DNA of 64,000 bases from Rhizobium grahamii (GCF_009498215.1 NZ_CP043498.1:2882501-2946500), one strand, 5' to 3'. Shown: positions 8,502 to 17,862, numbered from the stretch's first letter. Notes: generated by a model from the sequence alone, not told the origin. Translations and numbers: made by a program.

Positions 8502-9329
8502 ATGAGAGATGTGCCGCTAGCGCTCTATCGATCCCCACCTCAGGGCCGCGCCGGGCTTGCCGTGACGGGCTTTGGCAAGCAACACGTGACCGCAAGAATC
8601 GCCGACAGGAGACTGCCGACCCATGCCGTCGTGTTCGTAGAGAAGGGCCGCGGCCTGCTGAATACGGCGAAAGGCGGGCCGCAGGAAGTTGTCGGCCCCT
8701 GCCTCTTCTGGCTTCTTGCCGAGGAGCCTCATGGCTACGGCCCATTACCCGGCGAAAGTTGGGAAGAGCGCTGGGCGCTGTTTACCGGCACGTTCGTCAG
8801 CGACCTCGTGCGCATGCGTCTGATTACGGAAAACGCACCCTTGGTGCCGCTTGGCAATCCCCGCAGGATGCAGCAGCTCTTCGCGACCCTTCATTCGGAG
8901 TTCGCCGAGGATTCTCCGCTTGGCCTTGCGGCCGCCGCCGCCACGCTTCACCAGATCGTGTTGGAGGCCGCACGACAGGCGGTCTCGCCGGCCGCCGCGC
9001 CGCCCGACCCCGCAATCGAAGACGCGATCGAACGTCTGCAGCGGCGAGCCTTCGAGCCTGTCGACATGAATGCCTTCGCCAGGGAACTGGGTGTATCGCC
9101 GGCGACACTGCGCCGCCGCTTTACCGCGTCGACGGGACTGCCGCCGAAGGCGTTTCAGCTTCGCTTGCGTATCGATCACGCCAAGCAGCTGTTGACGACG
9201 ACGGATCTTTCGATCGAAGCGATCTCGACCGCAATCGGCATCGACGACGCCTTCTATTTCTCGAGGCTGTTCCAGGACCGCGAACATTGTTCGCCGAGCG
9301 AGTTTCGCCGCCGGCACCGCCGCCAGTAG
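8502..9329 (+). CDS. AraC-family transcriptional regulator
   Basis: About 275 residues. An N-terminal cupin-like sensing half (LPTHAVVFVEKGRGLLNTAKG) is followed by a C-terminal AraC DNA-binding domain (MNAFARELGVSPATLRRRFT, then LSIEAISTAIGIDDAFYFSRLF and the ending EHCSPSEFRRR). The start at 8502 is chosen because the sensing domain begins there and the dioxygenase gene starts at 8409 on the other strand; no strong ribosome binding site supports it, and an earlier non-ATG start cannot be excluded. Likely activator of the divergent dioxygenase gene (inference). Confidence 0.82.
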   Translation: MRDVPLALYRSPPQGRAGLAVTGFGKQHVTARIADRRLPTHAVVFVEKGRGLLNTAKGGPQEVVGPCLFWLLAEEPHGYGPLPGESWEERWALFTGTFVSDLVRMRLITENAPLVPLGNPRRMQQLFATLHSEFAEDSPLGLAAAAATLHQIVLEAARQAVSPAAAPPDPAIEDAIERLQRRAFEPVDMNAFARELGVSPATLRRRFTASTGLPPKAFQLRLRIDHAKQLLTTTDLSIEAISTAIGIDDAFYFSRLFQDREHCSPSEFRRRHRRQ

Positions 9330-9349
9330 GCAACAGTGCCGACACTAGC

Positions 9350-9895
9350 CTAGTTCGCCGACAGTTCCCGGTCGATCGCCGAGACCAACCGCTGATCGTC
9401 GGCCGTCACATCAGGTGCAAAGCGCGCGACCACCTTGCCGTCGCGACCGATCAGGAACTTCTCGAAGTTCCAGAGAATATCGGTCTTATCGCCTGTATCG
9501 AGGCCGTGACCGCGCAGGCGCTCGCGCATCGGCCCGTCGCCGGTCGTCGTGACACCGGAACCCGTCAACGTCTTATAAAGCGGATGCTGGTCGTCACCCT
9601 TGACCGAGATCTTGGAGAAGATCGGAAACTTGACGTCATAGGTCAGCGTGCAGAACTCGACGATCTCGGCGTCGGTACCCGGCTCCTGCCCCTTGAAATT
9701 GTTCGCCGGAAAGGCGGCGATGACGAAACCGCGTTCGCGCTTGTCCTCGTAGAGCTTCTCAAGGCCTTCATACTGAACCGTGAGCCCGCATTTCGAAGCG
9801 ACATTGACGACGAGGATCACCTTCCCGCCATACTCGCTGAGCGTCGTCGCACGGCCGTCGGCAAGCTTCACAGGTACGTTCAGAACATCGGTCAT
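9350..9895 (-). CDS. gpx: Glutathione peroxidase-family protein with altered active-site motif
   Basis: 181 residues, a cytoplasmic thiol peroxidase of the GPx family. The peroxidatic Cys36 lies in NVASKCGLT, and Trp142/Asn143 in LWNFEKFL complete part of the catalytic tetrad. The usual FPCNQF motif reads FPANNF here (residues 62-67), so the tetrad Gln is Asn and the possible resolving Cys is Ala. The ATG at 9895 has GGAG at a suitable distance; an in-frame GTG at 9901 is less likely. Monocistronic. The electron donor is probably thioredoxin or glutathione, unknown here. Confidence 0.88.
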   Translation of the reverse strand: MTDVLNVPVKLADGRATTLSEYGGKVILVVNVASKCGLTVQYEGLEKLYEDKRERGFVIAAFPANNFKGQEPGTDAEIVEFCTLTYDVKFPIFSKISVKGDDQHPLYKTLTGSGVTTTGDGPMRERLRGHGLDTGDKTDILWNFEKFLIGRDGKVVARFAPDVTADDQRLVSAIDRELSAN

Positions 9896-10026
9896 TTGCA
9901 CTCTCCGAAATGAATTCGCCGGCGAAGCTATACCCGCTTTCGCATTTGTCCAACGGGGAGATCAGGCACGCTGGCAAAATTCCGCAAAGCGTCTAGTTTT
10001 GTTGAAACATCGTCGAGGGGAACAGG

Positions 10027-10785
10027 ATGGGGCGAGAACTGCTCGTGGCGGCCGCAATCTTCGCGCTGCTTTTGACTGCCTCGATCGGAACGATGCTGAC
10101 CTACTCGAAACTGCCGGTCCACCATCGCCAGGACGAGACGAACACTGTCGTTCGGCTGGTCGCCAACATCTTCGTCGTCATGACCTCACTGGTTTTCGGC
10201 TTGATGATCAATTCGTCGAAGAACACCTTTGCGCAGATCGACAGCGACGTTCACTCCTTTGCCACGCAGATCATCCTGCTCGACCGCACACTTCGCACCT
10301 ATGGCATAGAAGCGACCGAAACGCGTGCACGGCTGCAGACCTACGTCGAGAAAGCGCTGGCCAATCCGGCGCCGGCCCAAGACCCCCTGGTGAAGAGCGA
10401 CCGGACGAGCGAGCTTGCGTTGAACGCCGTCGGAGACAGCCTCTCCCTGATCGTTCCGAAAGACCCCGGTCATGCCGCCCTGTGGAGCGATGCGCGCCAG
10501 CAATATCAGAAGATCGTCGAACAGCGATGGATCATCGTCGAGCAATCGGAAGGCGTGATCCCGAGACCGCTGATCACGATGCTGGTCGCCTGGCTGACGC
10601 TGATCTTCGCAAGCTTCGGCTACCGGGCTCCCAGGAATATAATCGTGGTGCTGATGTTCCTGATCTCGGCCTTACTGATCTCGCTCTCAATCTTCGTCGT
10701 CCTGGACATGGATATTCCGTTTACCGGCTGGATCCAGATCGCCGACACGCCGCTTCGCAGGGCGCTCGCGGAACTCCGAAACTGA
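10027..10785 (+). CDS. DUF4239 (bestrophin-like) membrane protein
   Basis: 252 residues with four predicted membrane helices: two near the N-terminus (about 5-25 and 45-65, NIFVVMTSLVFGLMINSSK) and two near the C-terminus (PLITMLVAWLTLIFASFGY and IIVVLMFLISALLISLSIFV). A soluble helical section of about 110 residues lies between the pairs. This layout fits the DUF4239/bestrophin-like family, whose function is not established. AGGGGAACAGG precedes the ATG. The next gene, a permease, begins 127 bp downstream. Confidence 0.7.
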   Translation: MGRELLVAAAIFALLLTASIGTMLTYSKLPVHHRQDETNTVVRLVANIFVVMTSLVFGLMINSSKNTFAQIDSDVHSFATQIILLDRTLRTYGIEATETRARLQTYVEKALANPAPAQDPLVKSDRTSELALNAVGDSLSLIVPKDPGHAALWSDARQQYQKIVEQRWIIVEQSEGVIPRPLITMLVAWLTLIFASFGYRAPRNIIVVLMFLISALLISLSIFVVLDMDIPFTGWIQIADTPLRRALAELRN

Positions 10786-10912
10786 TGGGCGTCACGTTGA
10801 TCGGCGCGCGACCGGTTTTTGCACGATCAACGGGATTGAATAGGCGCGGTCGCGGCACAGTTATTCTCGTGACAGAAGATCTTCTGCCGCCAATCGCAAT
10901 TTTCGGAAGCGC

Positions 10913-12682
10913 ATGACAACCCAACAGATCCTCGCCTTCGGCGTCATCGGCCTGATGATGGCGGTCTTCATCTGGGACCGGTTCCGCTATGACCTCGTTG
11001 CCTGTTGCGCCCTGGTGCTGGCCGTCTGCGTCGGCATCGTGCCGTTCGACAAGGCATTCTCCGGCTTCAGCGACGACATCGTCATCATTGTCGGAAGCGC
11101 CCTCGTTGTCAGCGCCGGCGTCGCCCGCTCGGGCATCGTCGACAGCACGATCAAGCGCTTCTTCCCCAACCTGAATACGCTGCATGCGCAGTTGGCGCTG
11201 CTGCTCGTCGTCGTCGCCGTGCTCTCCGCCTTCATCAAGAACATCGGCGCCCTGGCGATCATGATCCCGGTCGCCTTCCAGTTCGCCCGAAAGAGCGGCA
11301 AGTCGCCATCGCTCTATCTGATGCCGATGAGTTTCGCCGCCCTGCTCGGCGGCCTGATGACACAGATCGGCACCTCGCCCAACATCGTCGTCTCGCGCCT
11401 GCGTGAAGAGATATCCGGCACGCCGTTCACGATGTTCGACTTCACCCCTGTCGGCGCGACGCTAGCACTGGTCGGCGTGGTTTTTCTCATCTTCTTCCAC
11501 TGGCTCGTGCCGGAGCGGCAAAACGAGACGCCCTCTCTGGAAGAGGCGCTCGACGTCAAGGCCTACTTCTCCGAGGCCACCGTCGTCGAAGGTTCGCCAA
11601 CCGAAGGCAAGCATCTGAGCGACCTCTTGCACGCTGGCGATGGCGACGCAGTGGCGACCGCGATCCTGCGCGGTCACACGCGCCTCTCTCCCTTTCCCGA
11701 TGTCGAGATGAAGAGCGGCGACACGCTGCTCCTCGAAGGCACGCCGGACGCGCTCGACCGCATCGTCTCGAACGGTAAGCTGAAGCTGGCAGGCAAACCG
11801 ATCGACGGCACCGCGGAAAGAAGCGACGTCATCTCGATCGAGGCCGTCATAACAGCGGAATCGCAATTGATCGGCTGGTCTGCACGGCAGCTCTCCCTGC
11901 ACAACCGTCGCGGCATCAATCTGCTCGCCGTCAGCCGCCAGGGCCATCGCCTCAGCGAGCGGCTGAGCGAGGTCACCCTGCGTGCCGGCGATGTCCTCGT
12001 ATTGCAGGGAAGCCGGCGCAACTTGCCGGGCTTTCTCCAGGACTTCACCTGCCTGCCGCTCGCCCAGCGTGAAATCCTGCTCGGCACGCCACGTCGGGCA
12101 TATGTGCCGATCATCATTCTGCTGGCCGCCATGGGCATCACGGCGGCTGGTTTTGCGCCTGTCTCGGTCGCCTTCTTCTGCGCCGCCCTGGCAATGGTCG
12201 TCTTCCGGGTCGTGCCGCTGGTCGATGTTTACAAGGCTTTGGACGCGCCGATCCTGATCATGCTCGCAGCGCTTATCCCCGTCTCCGACACGTTGCGCAC
12301 GACCGGCGGAAGCGAGCTCATCGCCGGCTGGCTCGGCCATCTCGCGGCACAGATGCCACATTATGGTGCGCTGGCCCTGATCCTCGTGACGGCCATGGCA
12401 GTGACGCCGTTTCTGAACAATGCCGCAACCGTCCTGGTCATGGCTCCGATTGCCGCAAGCTTCGCGCAGACGCTCGACTACAAGCCGGATGCCTTCCTGA
12501 TGGCGGTGGCGATCGGCGCTGGCTGCGATTTCCTGACGCCGATCGGCCATCAGTGCAATACGCTGGTGTTCGGCCCCGGCGGCTATCGCTTCAGCGACTA
12601 TCCGCGTCTCGGATTGCCGCTTTCGGCGCTCATCATTCTCGTCAGCGTGCCGCTGCTGCTCTACGTTTGGCCGGTGACCTGA
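10913..12682 (+). CDS. SLC13/DASS-type permease with two internal TrkA-C (RCK_C) domains
   Basis: 589 residues. Two blocks of membrane helices flank a cytoplasmic insert with two RCK_C-like domains (about 205-290 and 300-380; each ends in a GDTLLLEG or GDVLVLQG turn). The helical blocks carry NIGALAIMIPVAF, MTQIGTSPNIVVS, FLNNAATVLVMAPIAAS and FLTPIGHQCNTLV, the SNT-like substrate and sodium signatures of divalent-anion symporters. Probable sodium-coupled uptake of dicarboxylate, sulfate or another anion; the substrate is not resolved. It stands alone between the DUF4239 gene and gltX. Confidence 0.87.
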   Translation: MTTQQILAFGVIGLMMAVFIWDRFRYDLVACCALVLAVCVGIVPFDKAFSGFSDDIVIIVGSALVVSAGVARSGIVDSTIKRFFPNLNTLHAQLALLLVVVAVLSAFIKNIGALAIMIPVAFQFARKSGKSPSLYLMPMSFAALLGGLMTQIGTSPNIVVSRLREEISGTPFTMFDFTPVGATLALVGVVFLIFFHWLVPERQNETPSLEEALDVKAYFSEATVVEGSPTEGKHLSDLLHAGDGDAVATAILRGHTRLSPFPDVEMKSGDTLLLEGTPDALDRIVSNGKLKLAGKPIDGTAERSDVISIEAVITAESQLIGWSARQLSLHNRRGINLLAVSRQGHRLSERLSEVTLRAGDVLVLQGSRRNLPGFLQDFTCLPLAQREILLGTPRRAYVPIIILLAAMGITAAGFAPVSVAFFCAALAMVVFRVVPLVDVYKALDAPILIMLAALIPVSDTLRTTGGSELIAGWLGHLAAQMPHYGALALILVTAMAVTPFLNNAATVLVMAPIAASFAQTLDYKPDAFLMAVAIGAGCDFLTPIGHQCNTLVFGPGGYRFSDYPRLGLPLSALIILVSVPLLLYVWPVT

Positions 12683-12874
12683 CGCCGAGGCGCCATTTTC
12701 CTTGACGCGCGCGGTCGAATATGGCCTTAAAGCCAGCCAAATGGGCAATCGGCGGATGAACGGGGGCAACGCCCTTTTCCGGCCGGTTTCCTGATACAAT
12801 TATCTGAATTCCTTCCGGCCGAACGTCGCTTTCTCAGGAAAAGCCGTCCGGCATTCATTTGACGGGCACATAAA

Positions 12875-14332
12875 ATGACAGCTTCCGGCGTCCGCGTCCG
12901 CATTGCTCCCTCGCCGACTGGCGAGCCGCATGTCGGCACCGCATATATCGCACTCTTCAATTATCTCTTCGCCAAGAAGAACGGCGGCGAGTTCATCCTG
13001 CGCATCGAAGATACCGATGCGACGCGCTCGACCCCGGAATTCGAGCAGAAGGTGTTGGACGCGCTGAAATGGTGCGGCCTCGAGTGGAAGGAAGGCCCGG
13101 ATATCGGCGGCCCCTACGGCCCGTATCGTCAGTCCGACCGCAAGGACATCTACACCCCATACGGCCAGGAACTGCTCGACAAGGGCCATGCGTTCCGCTG
13201 TTTCTGCACGCCCGAGCGTCTGGAAAAGATGCGCGAAGAACAGCGCGCCGCCAGCAAGGCGCCAAAGTATGACGGGCTCTGCCTGAAGTACTCCGCCGAA
13301 GAAGTCAGCGCCAAGATGGCCGCTGGTGAGAGCTCGGTCATCCGCATGAAGATCCCGACCGAGGGGTCCTGCGACTTTGCCGACGGCGTCTACGGCGATG
13401 TCTCGATCCCGTGGGACAGCGTCGACATGCAGGTCCTGATCAAGGGCGATGGCATGCCGACCTACCACATGGCAAACGTCATCGACGATCATCTGATGCG
13501 GATCACCCACGTCGCCCGCGGCGAAGAGTGGCTGGCATCGGTGCCGAAGCACATCCTGCTTTACCGCTACTTCGGCTGGGAAGCGCCTGTCTTCATGCAT
13601 CTGTCGCTGATGCGCAACGCCGACAAATCGAAGCTCTCGAAGCGCAAGAACCCGACGTCGATCTCCTATTACTCCGCTCTCGGCTATATCCCGGAAGCGC
13701 TGATGAACTTCCTCGGCCTGTTCTTCGTGCAGATCGCCGAAGGCGAAGAGCTGCTTGATATGGACGAGCTCTCCGAGAAGTTCGATCCCGAAAACCTGTC
13801 CAAGGCCGGCGCCGTCTTCGACATCCAGAAGCTCGACTGGCTGAACGGCCGCTGGATCCGCGAGAAGCTGTCGGAAGACGAATTCCAGGCCCGCGTTCTC
13901 GATTGGGCAATGGAGAACGACCGCCTGAAGGCCGGCCTGCGCCTGTCGCAGTCGCGTATCTCCAAGCTTGGCGAGTTGCCGGAACTCGCGGGCTTCCTGC
14001 TCAAGTCCGATCTCGGCCTCGACCCGTCGGCCTTCGCCAAAATCAAGTCGCCGCCGGAAGAGATCCTCGAAATCCTCAACACCGTTCAGCCGGATCTGGA
14101 AAAGATCCTCGAATGGAACGTCGAGACGATCGAAGCCGAGCTGCGCGCCATTGCCGACCGTATGGGCAAGAAGCTGAAGGTCATCGTGGCGCCGCTCTTC
14201 GTTGCCATCTCCGGCTCGTCGCGCTCGCTGCCGCTGTTCGACTCGATGGCGATCCTCGGCCGCTCGGTCGTGCGCCAGCGGCTGAAACTGGCCTCCCAGG
14301 CAGTCGCCTCCCTCGTCGGCCCGAAGAACTGA
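12875..14332 (+). CDS. gltX: Glutamyl-tRNA synthetase
   Basis: 485 residues, class I aminoacyl-tRNA synthetase charging tRNA with glutamate. The HIGH-like motif is PSPTGEPHVGTAYIALFN near residue 12, and the KMSKS-like motif is KSKLSKRKN near residue 250. The length is normal for bacterial GluRS. Alphaproteobacteria often carry two gltX copies, one able to misacylate tRNA-Gln for the GatCAB route; which paralogue this is cannot be told from one copy. lysS follows after 16 bp, so the two synthetases are cotranscribed. The ribosome binding site is weak. Confidence 0.95.
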   Translation: MTASGVRVRIAPSPTGEPHVGTAYIALFNYLFAKKNGGEFILRIEDTDATRSTPEFEQKVLDALKWCGLEWKEGPDIGGPYGPYRQSDRKDIYTPYGQELLDKGHAFRCFCTPERLEKMREEQRAASKAPKYDGLCLKYSAEEVSAKMAAGESSVIRMKIPTEGSCDFADGVYGDVSIPWDSVDMQVLIKGDGMPTYHMANVIDDHLMRITHVARGEEWLASVPKHILLYRYFGWEAPVFMHLSLMRNADKSKLSKRKNPTSISYYSALGYIPEALMNFLGLFFVQIAEGEELLDMDELSEKFDPENLSKAGAVFDIQKLDWLNGRWIREKLSEDEFQARVLDWAMENDRLKAGLRLSQSRISKLGELPELAGFLLKSDLGLDPSAFAKIKSPPEEILEILNTVQPDLEKILEWNVETIEAELRAIADRMGKKLKVIVAPLFVAISGSSRSLPLFDSMAILGRSVVRQRLKLASQAVASLVGPKN

Positions 14333-14348
14333 ACCGGACGTTTGCATC

Positions 14349-15845
14349 ATGACCGAAAAGACCGAAACAGCGACCCTTTCCTCCGACGCAACAGAAGTCC
14401 GCGCCCAGAAGCTGAAGCTGCTGCGCGAACAGATCGGCGACGTCTATCCGGCGCATTTCCACCGGACTATGACGAACGCCGAACTGGCGGAGAAGTATAA
14501 GGATCTCGAATCCGACGTCGAAACCCAGGATGTCGTGACCGTTGCCGGCCGCGTCTATTCCTCGCGCAACTCCGGCATGTTCATGGACATCCATGACGCA
14601 GGCGGCAAGATCCAGATCTTCAGCCACAAGGATGTGACGCCGGAAGAAGCGCGCAACATGCTCGGCATGATTGATATCGGCGACATCATCGGCGTCACCG
14701 GCACCGTGCGCCGCACCAAGCGCGGCGAGTTGTCGATCAACGCTCGCGAAATCACCATGCTGACGAAGTCGCTGCTCCCCATGCCGGAGAAGTGGAACGG
14801 CATTGCCGACATCGAGATCCGCTACCGCAAGCGCCACCTCGACATCCTCAGCAACGAGGAATCGAAGCTCCGCTTCCAGCAGCGTTCGAAGATCGTCTCC
14901 GGCATCCGTCGCTTCATGGAAAACGACGGCTTCATGGAAGTCGAAACGCCGATGCTCCACTCGGTCTATGGCGGGGCTACCGCCGAGCCGTTCAAGACGC
15001 ATCATAACACGCTGAAGCTCGACATGTACCTGCGCATCGCGCCGGAACTGTTCCTGAAGCGCACGCTGGTCTCCGGCCTCACCGACAAGGTATTCGAGAT
15101 CAACCGCAACTTCCGCAACGAAGGTGTCTCGACCCGGCACAATCCTGAATTCACGATGATGGAGTGCTACTGGGCCTATGCCGACTACGAGGACATCATG
15201 GACCTCGTCGAGCGGCTGTTTGAAAGCCTGGCGCTGGCGATCCACGGCACGACGGAGTTCCCCTTCGGCGACAAGCAGCTCTCCTTCAAGGGTCCGTTCA
15301 AGCGCGTTCCGATGCCTGACGCCGTCAAGGAAGTGACCGGCCTCGACTTCCTCGCCATGAAGACCGACGAGGAAGCCCGCGCTGCCGCCAAGGCTGCCGG
15401 CTTCGAAGTCGAGAAGGACTGGACCTGGGGCGAATGCCTTGCCTTTATCTTCGAGGAGAAGGTCGAGGGCACGCTGATCCAGCCGAGCCACGTCACCCAT
15501 TTCCCGAAGGACATCTCGCCTTTCGCCAAGGAAGTACCGGGCGAGCCGCGCCTCGTCGAGCGTTTCGAGACCTATTGCAACGCCTGGGAACTCGGCAACG
15601 CCTTCTCGGAACTCAACGATCCGGAAGAACAGCGCCGCCGTATGGTCGAGCAGCTGGAGCAGGCGCATGCCCGCGGCGAAAAGGAAAAGCAGCTGGACGA
15701 CGAGTTCCTCGATGCGATCGACCAGGGCATGCCGCCGGCAGGTGGCCTCGGCATCGGCGTCGACCGTCTGATCATGCTGCTCACCAACGCGCCGTCGATC
15801 CGCGACGTCATCCTCTTCCCGGCTCGCCGCAGCAAGGCAGACTGA
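14349..15845 (+). CDS. lysS: Lysyl-tRNA synthetase (class II)
   Basis: 498 residues. An N-terminal OB-fold anticodon-binding domain (about 55-145: VVTVAGRVYSSRNSG) is followed by a class II catalytic core with motif 1 (RRFMENDGFMEVETPML), motif 2 (NFRNEGVSTRHNPEFTMME) and motif 3 (GLGIGVDRLIMLLT near the end). Charges tRNA-Lys. Transcribed with gltX, 16 bp upstream. A strong hairpin terminator follows the stop. Confidence 0.96.
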   Translation: MTEKTETATLSSDATEVRAQKLKLLREQIGDVYPAHFHRTMTNAELAEKYKDLESDVETQDVVTVAGRVYSSRNSGMFMDIHDAGGKIQIFSHKDVTPEEARNMLGMIDIGDIIGVTGTVRRTKRGELSINAREITMLTKSLLPMPEKWNGIADIEIRYRKRHLDILSNEESKLRFQQRSKIVSGIRRFMENDGFMEVETPMLHSVYGGATAEPFKTHHNTLKLDMYLRIAPELFLKRTLVSGLTDKVFEINRNFRNEGVSTRHNPEFTMMECYWAYADYEDIMDLVERLFESLALAIHGTTEFPFGDKQLSFKGPFKRVPMPDAVKEVTGLDFLAMKTDEEARAAAKAAGFEVEKDWTWGECLAFIFEEKVEGTLIQPSHVTHFPKDISPFAKEVPGEPRLVERFETYCNAWELGNAFSELNDPEEQRRRMVEQLEQAHARGEKEKQLDDEFLDAIDQGMPPAGGLGIGVDRLIMLLTNAPSIRDVILFPARRSKAD

Positions 15846-15865
15846 GCCGATACATTCTGAATAAC

Positions 15866-15901
15866 AAAAGGCGGCGGCCCCCAGGGCTCGCCGCCTTTTT
15901 T
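15866..15901. terminator. Strong intrinsic terminator after lysS
   Basis: Perfect 11-bp stem AAAAGGCGGCG/CGCCGCCTTTT followed by further T residues. Between convergent genes, with A-tract and T-tract on opposite sides, so it can serve both strands. Confidence 0.88.
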
Positions 15902-15911
15902 ATTGGAATGA

Positions 15912-16640
15912 TCAGTGGCCGGCGGCTGGCGCGGTTTCCGCAGCAGGCGCCTCGGCCGGCGCTTCGCCGGACTCGCCACCCTCAGCGGGCTTTTCTTCCT
16001 TCGCCTCACCTTTCTTGCCACCCTTCTTGCCCTTGCCTCCGCCCTCTCCGCCCTCGGTGGCGGCAACAGCGATAGGATCGATACAGTCCGAGTAGTCCTT
16101 GAAGGATGCGTTCAGCGTGGTGATTTCATCTTCAGGCAGGTCGATGCGCTCGCCGAAGAACAGCCCGTTGGAGGCCGCCGTTCCATCGTAGTAACGCGCC
16201 GTGTAGGTCTTCGCTTCCTCGCTTTCGAGGACGGGATCGGGATGCGGAATATAGACGACGTCGGCACCCATCGCGCGGCCGCGAATATCAGAGCGCAGCG
16301 TCGGTCCGTTGGTATCGAGAACCACGACCTGCACGAGATCAGGCTTCTGCGCTTCGTAGATCGCCTTGGCCACCCGAAGCGCCGTCCTGACGCGTGTCAT
16401 ACCGTCAGTCGGCTCTGTCTTGATATACTTGCGGACCCAGATGCGGTTCTGCTTCTTGATGGTCACGAGGTTGACGTCGGTGCAGGCGAGCCCGTTGGTT
16501 TCTTCTGCGGAGGGGCCGAGGATCTTGTCTTTACCAATATATAGCGCGGCACCGCCGGAGACGCCCCCAAGGAGGGCGACGCCAACGATGATAAACACCA
16601 ATTTCCGGGAGGGCCGGAAGATGCGCAGTAGGGCCTTCAC
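15912..16640 (-). CDS. Membrane-anchored hypothetical protein with charged low-complexity tail
   Basis: 242 residues, not recognised. One N-terminal membrane segment (about residues 9-33, LVFIIVGVALLGGVSGGAAL) anchors a periplasmic domain of about 150 residues. The tail (about 195-242) is made of Gly, Lys, Glu, Ala and Pro (GGGKGKKGGKKG, then AEAPAAETAP). The proposed GTG start at 16640 has GGAG eight bases upstream; longer in-frame versions extend to 16808 without support and would put 56 odd residues before the membrane segment. Monocistronic, convergent with lysS. Confidence 0.7.
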   Translation of the reverse strand: MKALLRIFRPSRKLVFIIVGVALLGGVSGGAALYIGKDKILGPSAEETNGLACTDVNLVTIKKQNRIWVRKYIKTEPTDGMTRVRTALRVAKAIYEAQKPDLVQVVVLDTNGPTLRSDIRGRAMGADVVYIPHPDPVLESEEAKTYTARYYDGTAASNGLFFGERIDLPEDEITTLNASFKDYSDCIDPIAVAATEGGEGGGKGKKGGKKGEAKEEKPAEGGESGEAPAEAPAAETAPAAGH

Positions 16641-16821
16641 GCCAACTGCTCCGCCATTAACAAGCTCCAACGCAATACGAGTGGTTTCGACGCTAGAGAA
16701 ATGACGTTTCCGAATGCTTAAACGCGGCCTCCAACTTTGCGTCAGTATGGGATTAGCACCAAAAAAGGTCCAAGCTTTCCCTATGCTTGCCAATCCGTTA
16801 GCCGCCATGCTCTAACGACGC

Positions 16822-17730
16822 ATGGCCTTCACGCTTCGTCAGATCCAGTATTTCGTCGCCGTCGCCGAACAGGGCTCCGTAACGCGCGCCGCGCAGAACC
16901 TTTCGATCTCGCAATCCTCGGTTACGGAAGCGCTCAAGGAACTGGAAACCGACCTCGGCGTCGAACTGTTCGACCGCCATCCGCGCGGCCTGACGATCAC
17001 CCATAACGGCCACCAGTTCCTGCGCCACGCGACGAAGATCCTGGCAAGCGTCTCGGATGCTCGCACCAGCTTTTCCGGCAAGCAGAACGAACTGTCCGGC
17101 AAGCTCAACATCGGCGTCACCTCGCTGGTTGCCGGCTATGTGCTCTCCGATCTCCTGGCGCGCTATCGGCGCGCCTGCCCGGGCGTCGAAGTCAGCGCCA
17201 TAGAGGACAATGGCGGCTATCTCGAACACCTGCTGGTCGGCGGCGAACTCGATGTGGCGGTCATGGTTATTTCCAACCTGCGCGACCGCATGGCCTTGCA
17301 GGCGGAAATTCTGGAAACCTCGCCCTACCGGCTGTGGCTGCCGATGGGCCATCCGCTGGTATCGGCCGACATCATTTCCGTCGCCGACATCGCCCGCGAA
17401 CCGCTGATCATGCTGACCGTCGACGAAATCGAGGAGAACACCGGCAAGCTCTTGTCGGCGCTTGGGGCCCGCCCGCATGTCGCCTTCCGCACCCGTTCCG
17501 TGGAAGCCGTGCGCAGCCTTGTTGCGACAGGCGCCGGCGTGGCGCTGCTGCCCGATCTGGTCTATCGCCCCTGGTCGCTGGAAGGCGACCGCATCGAGAG
17601 CCGCGACGTTTCCGGCTCCCTGCCGGTCGTGCAGGTCGGCATGGTCTGGCGCAAGGGGTCGAGCCTGCCGCAAGCCGCGCGCGACTTCGTGGGCATCGCC
17701 GAAGCGCTGCGATCCGGCCGGCCTCGCTGA
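16822..17730 (+). CDS. LysR-family regulator of the downstream polyamine-type operon
   Basis: 302 residues. The N-terminal winged HTH (FTLRQIQYFVAVAEQGSVTRAAQNLSISQ begins at residue 3) is followed by a LysR substrate-binding domain (KLNIGVTSLVAGYVLSDLLA onward). It reads in the same direction as the transporter genes and ends 132 bp before them, with a 23-bp palindrome between, so it probably controls that operon. The inducer may be a polyamine or its product (inference). E. coli uses a GntR/MocR-type regulator, YdcR, in the same position. Confidence 0.88.
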   Translation: MAFTLRQIQYFVAVAEQGSVTRAAQNLSISQSSVTEALKELETDLGVELFDRHPRGLTITHNGHQFLRHATKILASVSDARTSFSGKQNELSGKLNIGVTSLVAGYVLSDLLARYRRACPGVEVSAIEDNGGYLEHLLVGGELDVAVMVISNLRDRMALQAEILETSPYRLWLPMGHPLVSADIISVADIAREPLIMLTVDEIEENTGKLLSALGARPHVAFRTRSVEAVRSLVATGAGVALLPDLVYRPWSLEGDRIESRDVSGSLPVVQVGMVWRKGSSLPQAARDFVGIAEALRSGRPR

Positions 17731-17741
17731 CAATTCAGCGA

Positions 17742-17764
17742 CGATATCGGAAATTCCGATATCG
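17742..17764. promoter_or_regulatory. 23-bp palindrome, putative LysR operator
   Basis: CGATATCGGAA and its exact reverse complement TTCCGATATCG are separated by one base. It lies 11 bp after the LysR stop and about 100 bp before the transporter gene. A related partial dyad (CGAAA ... TTTCG around CCGGAAA) lies about 20 bp further on. It could also act as a hairpin terminator for the LysR transcript; no long T-tract follows. Confidence 0.55.
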
Positions 17765-17862
17765 CCTTTCTGATAAATGAATTTGCGAAACCGGAAATTT
17801 CGTCGCACCTTTTCAACCGGGAACATAACGCCACAAAAAGTGGCACAACCGGGAGACATCAG

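Noticed and set aside
10795..10832. CGTTGATC/GATCAACG dyad after the DUF4239 gene
   Set aside because: An 8-bp stem with a 22-nt loop and no proper T-tract; too weak to call a terminator or operator.
14181..15668. 495-codon open frame antisense to lysS, and similar ones over gltX (12800-14350), the SLC13 permease (11462-12799), patD (22086-23453) and smoK-smoG (39552-41066)
   Set aside because: All are mirror frames of conserved genes; no signal sequences, motifs or ribosome binding sites support them.
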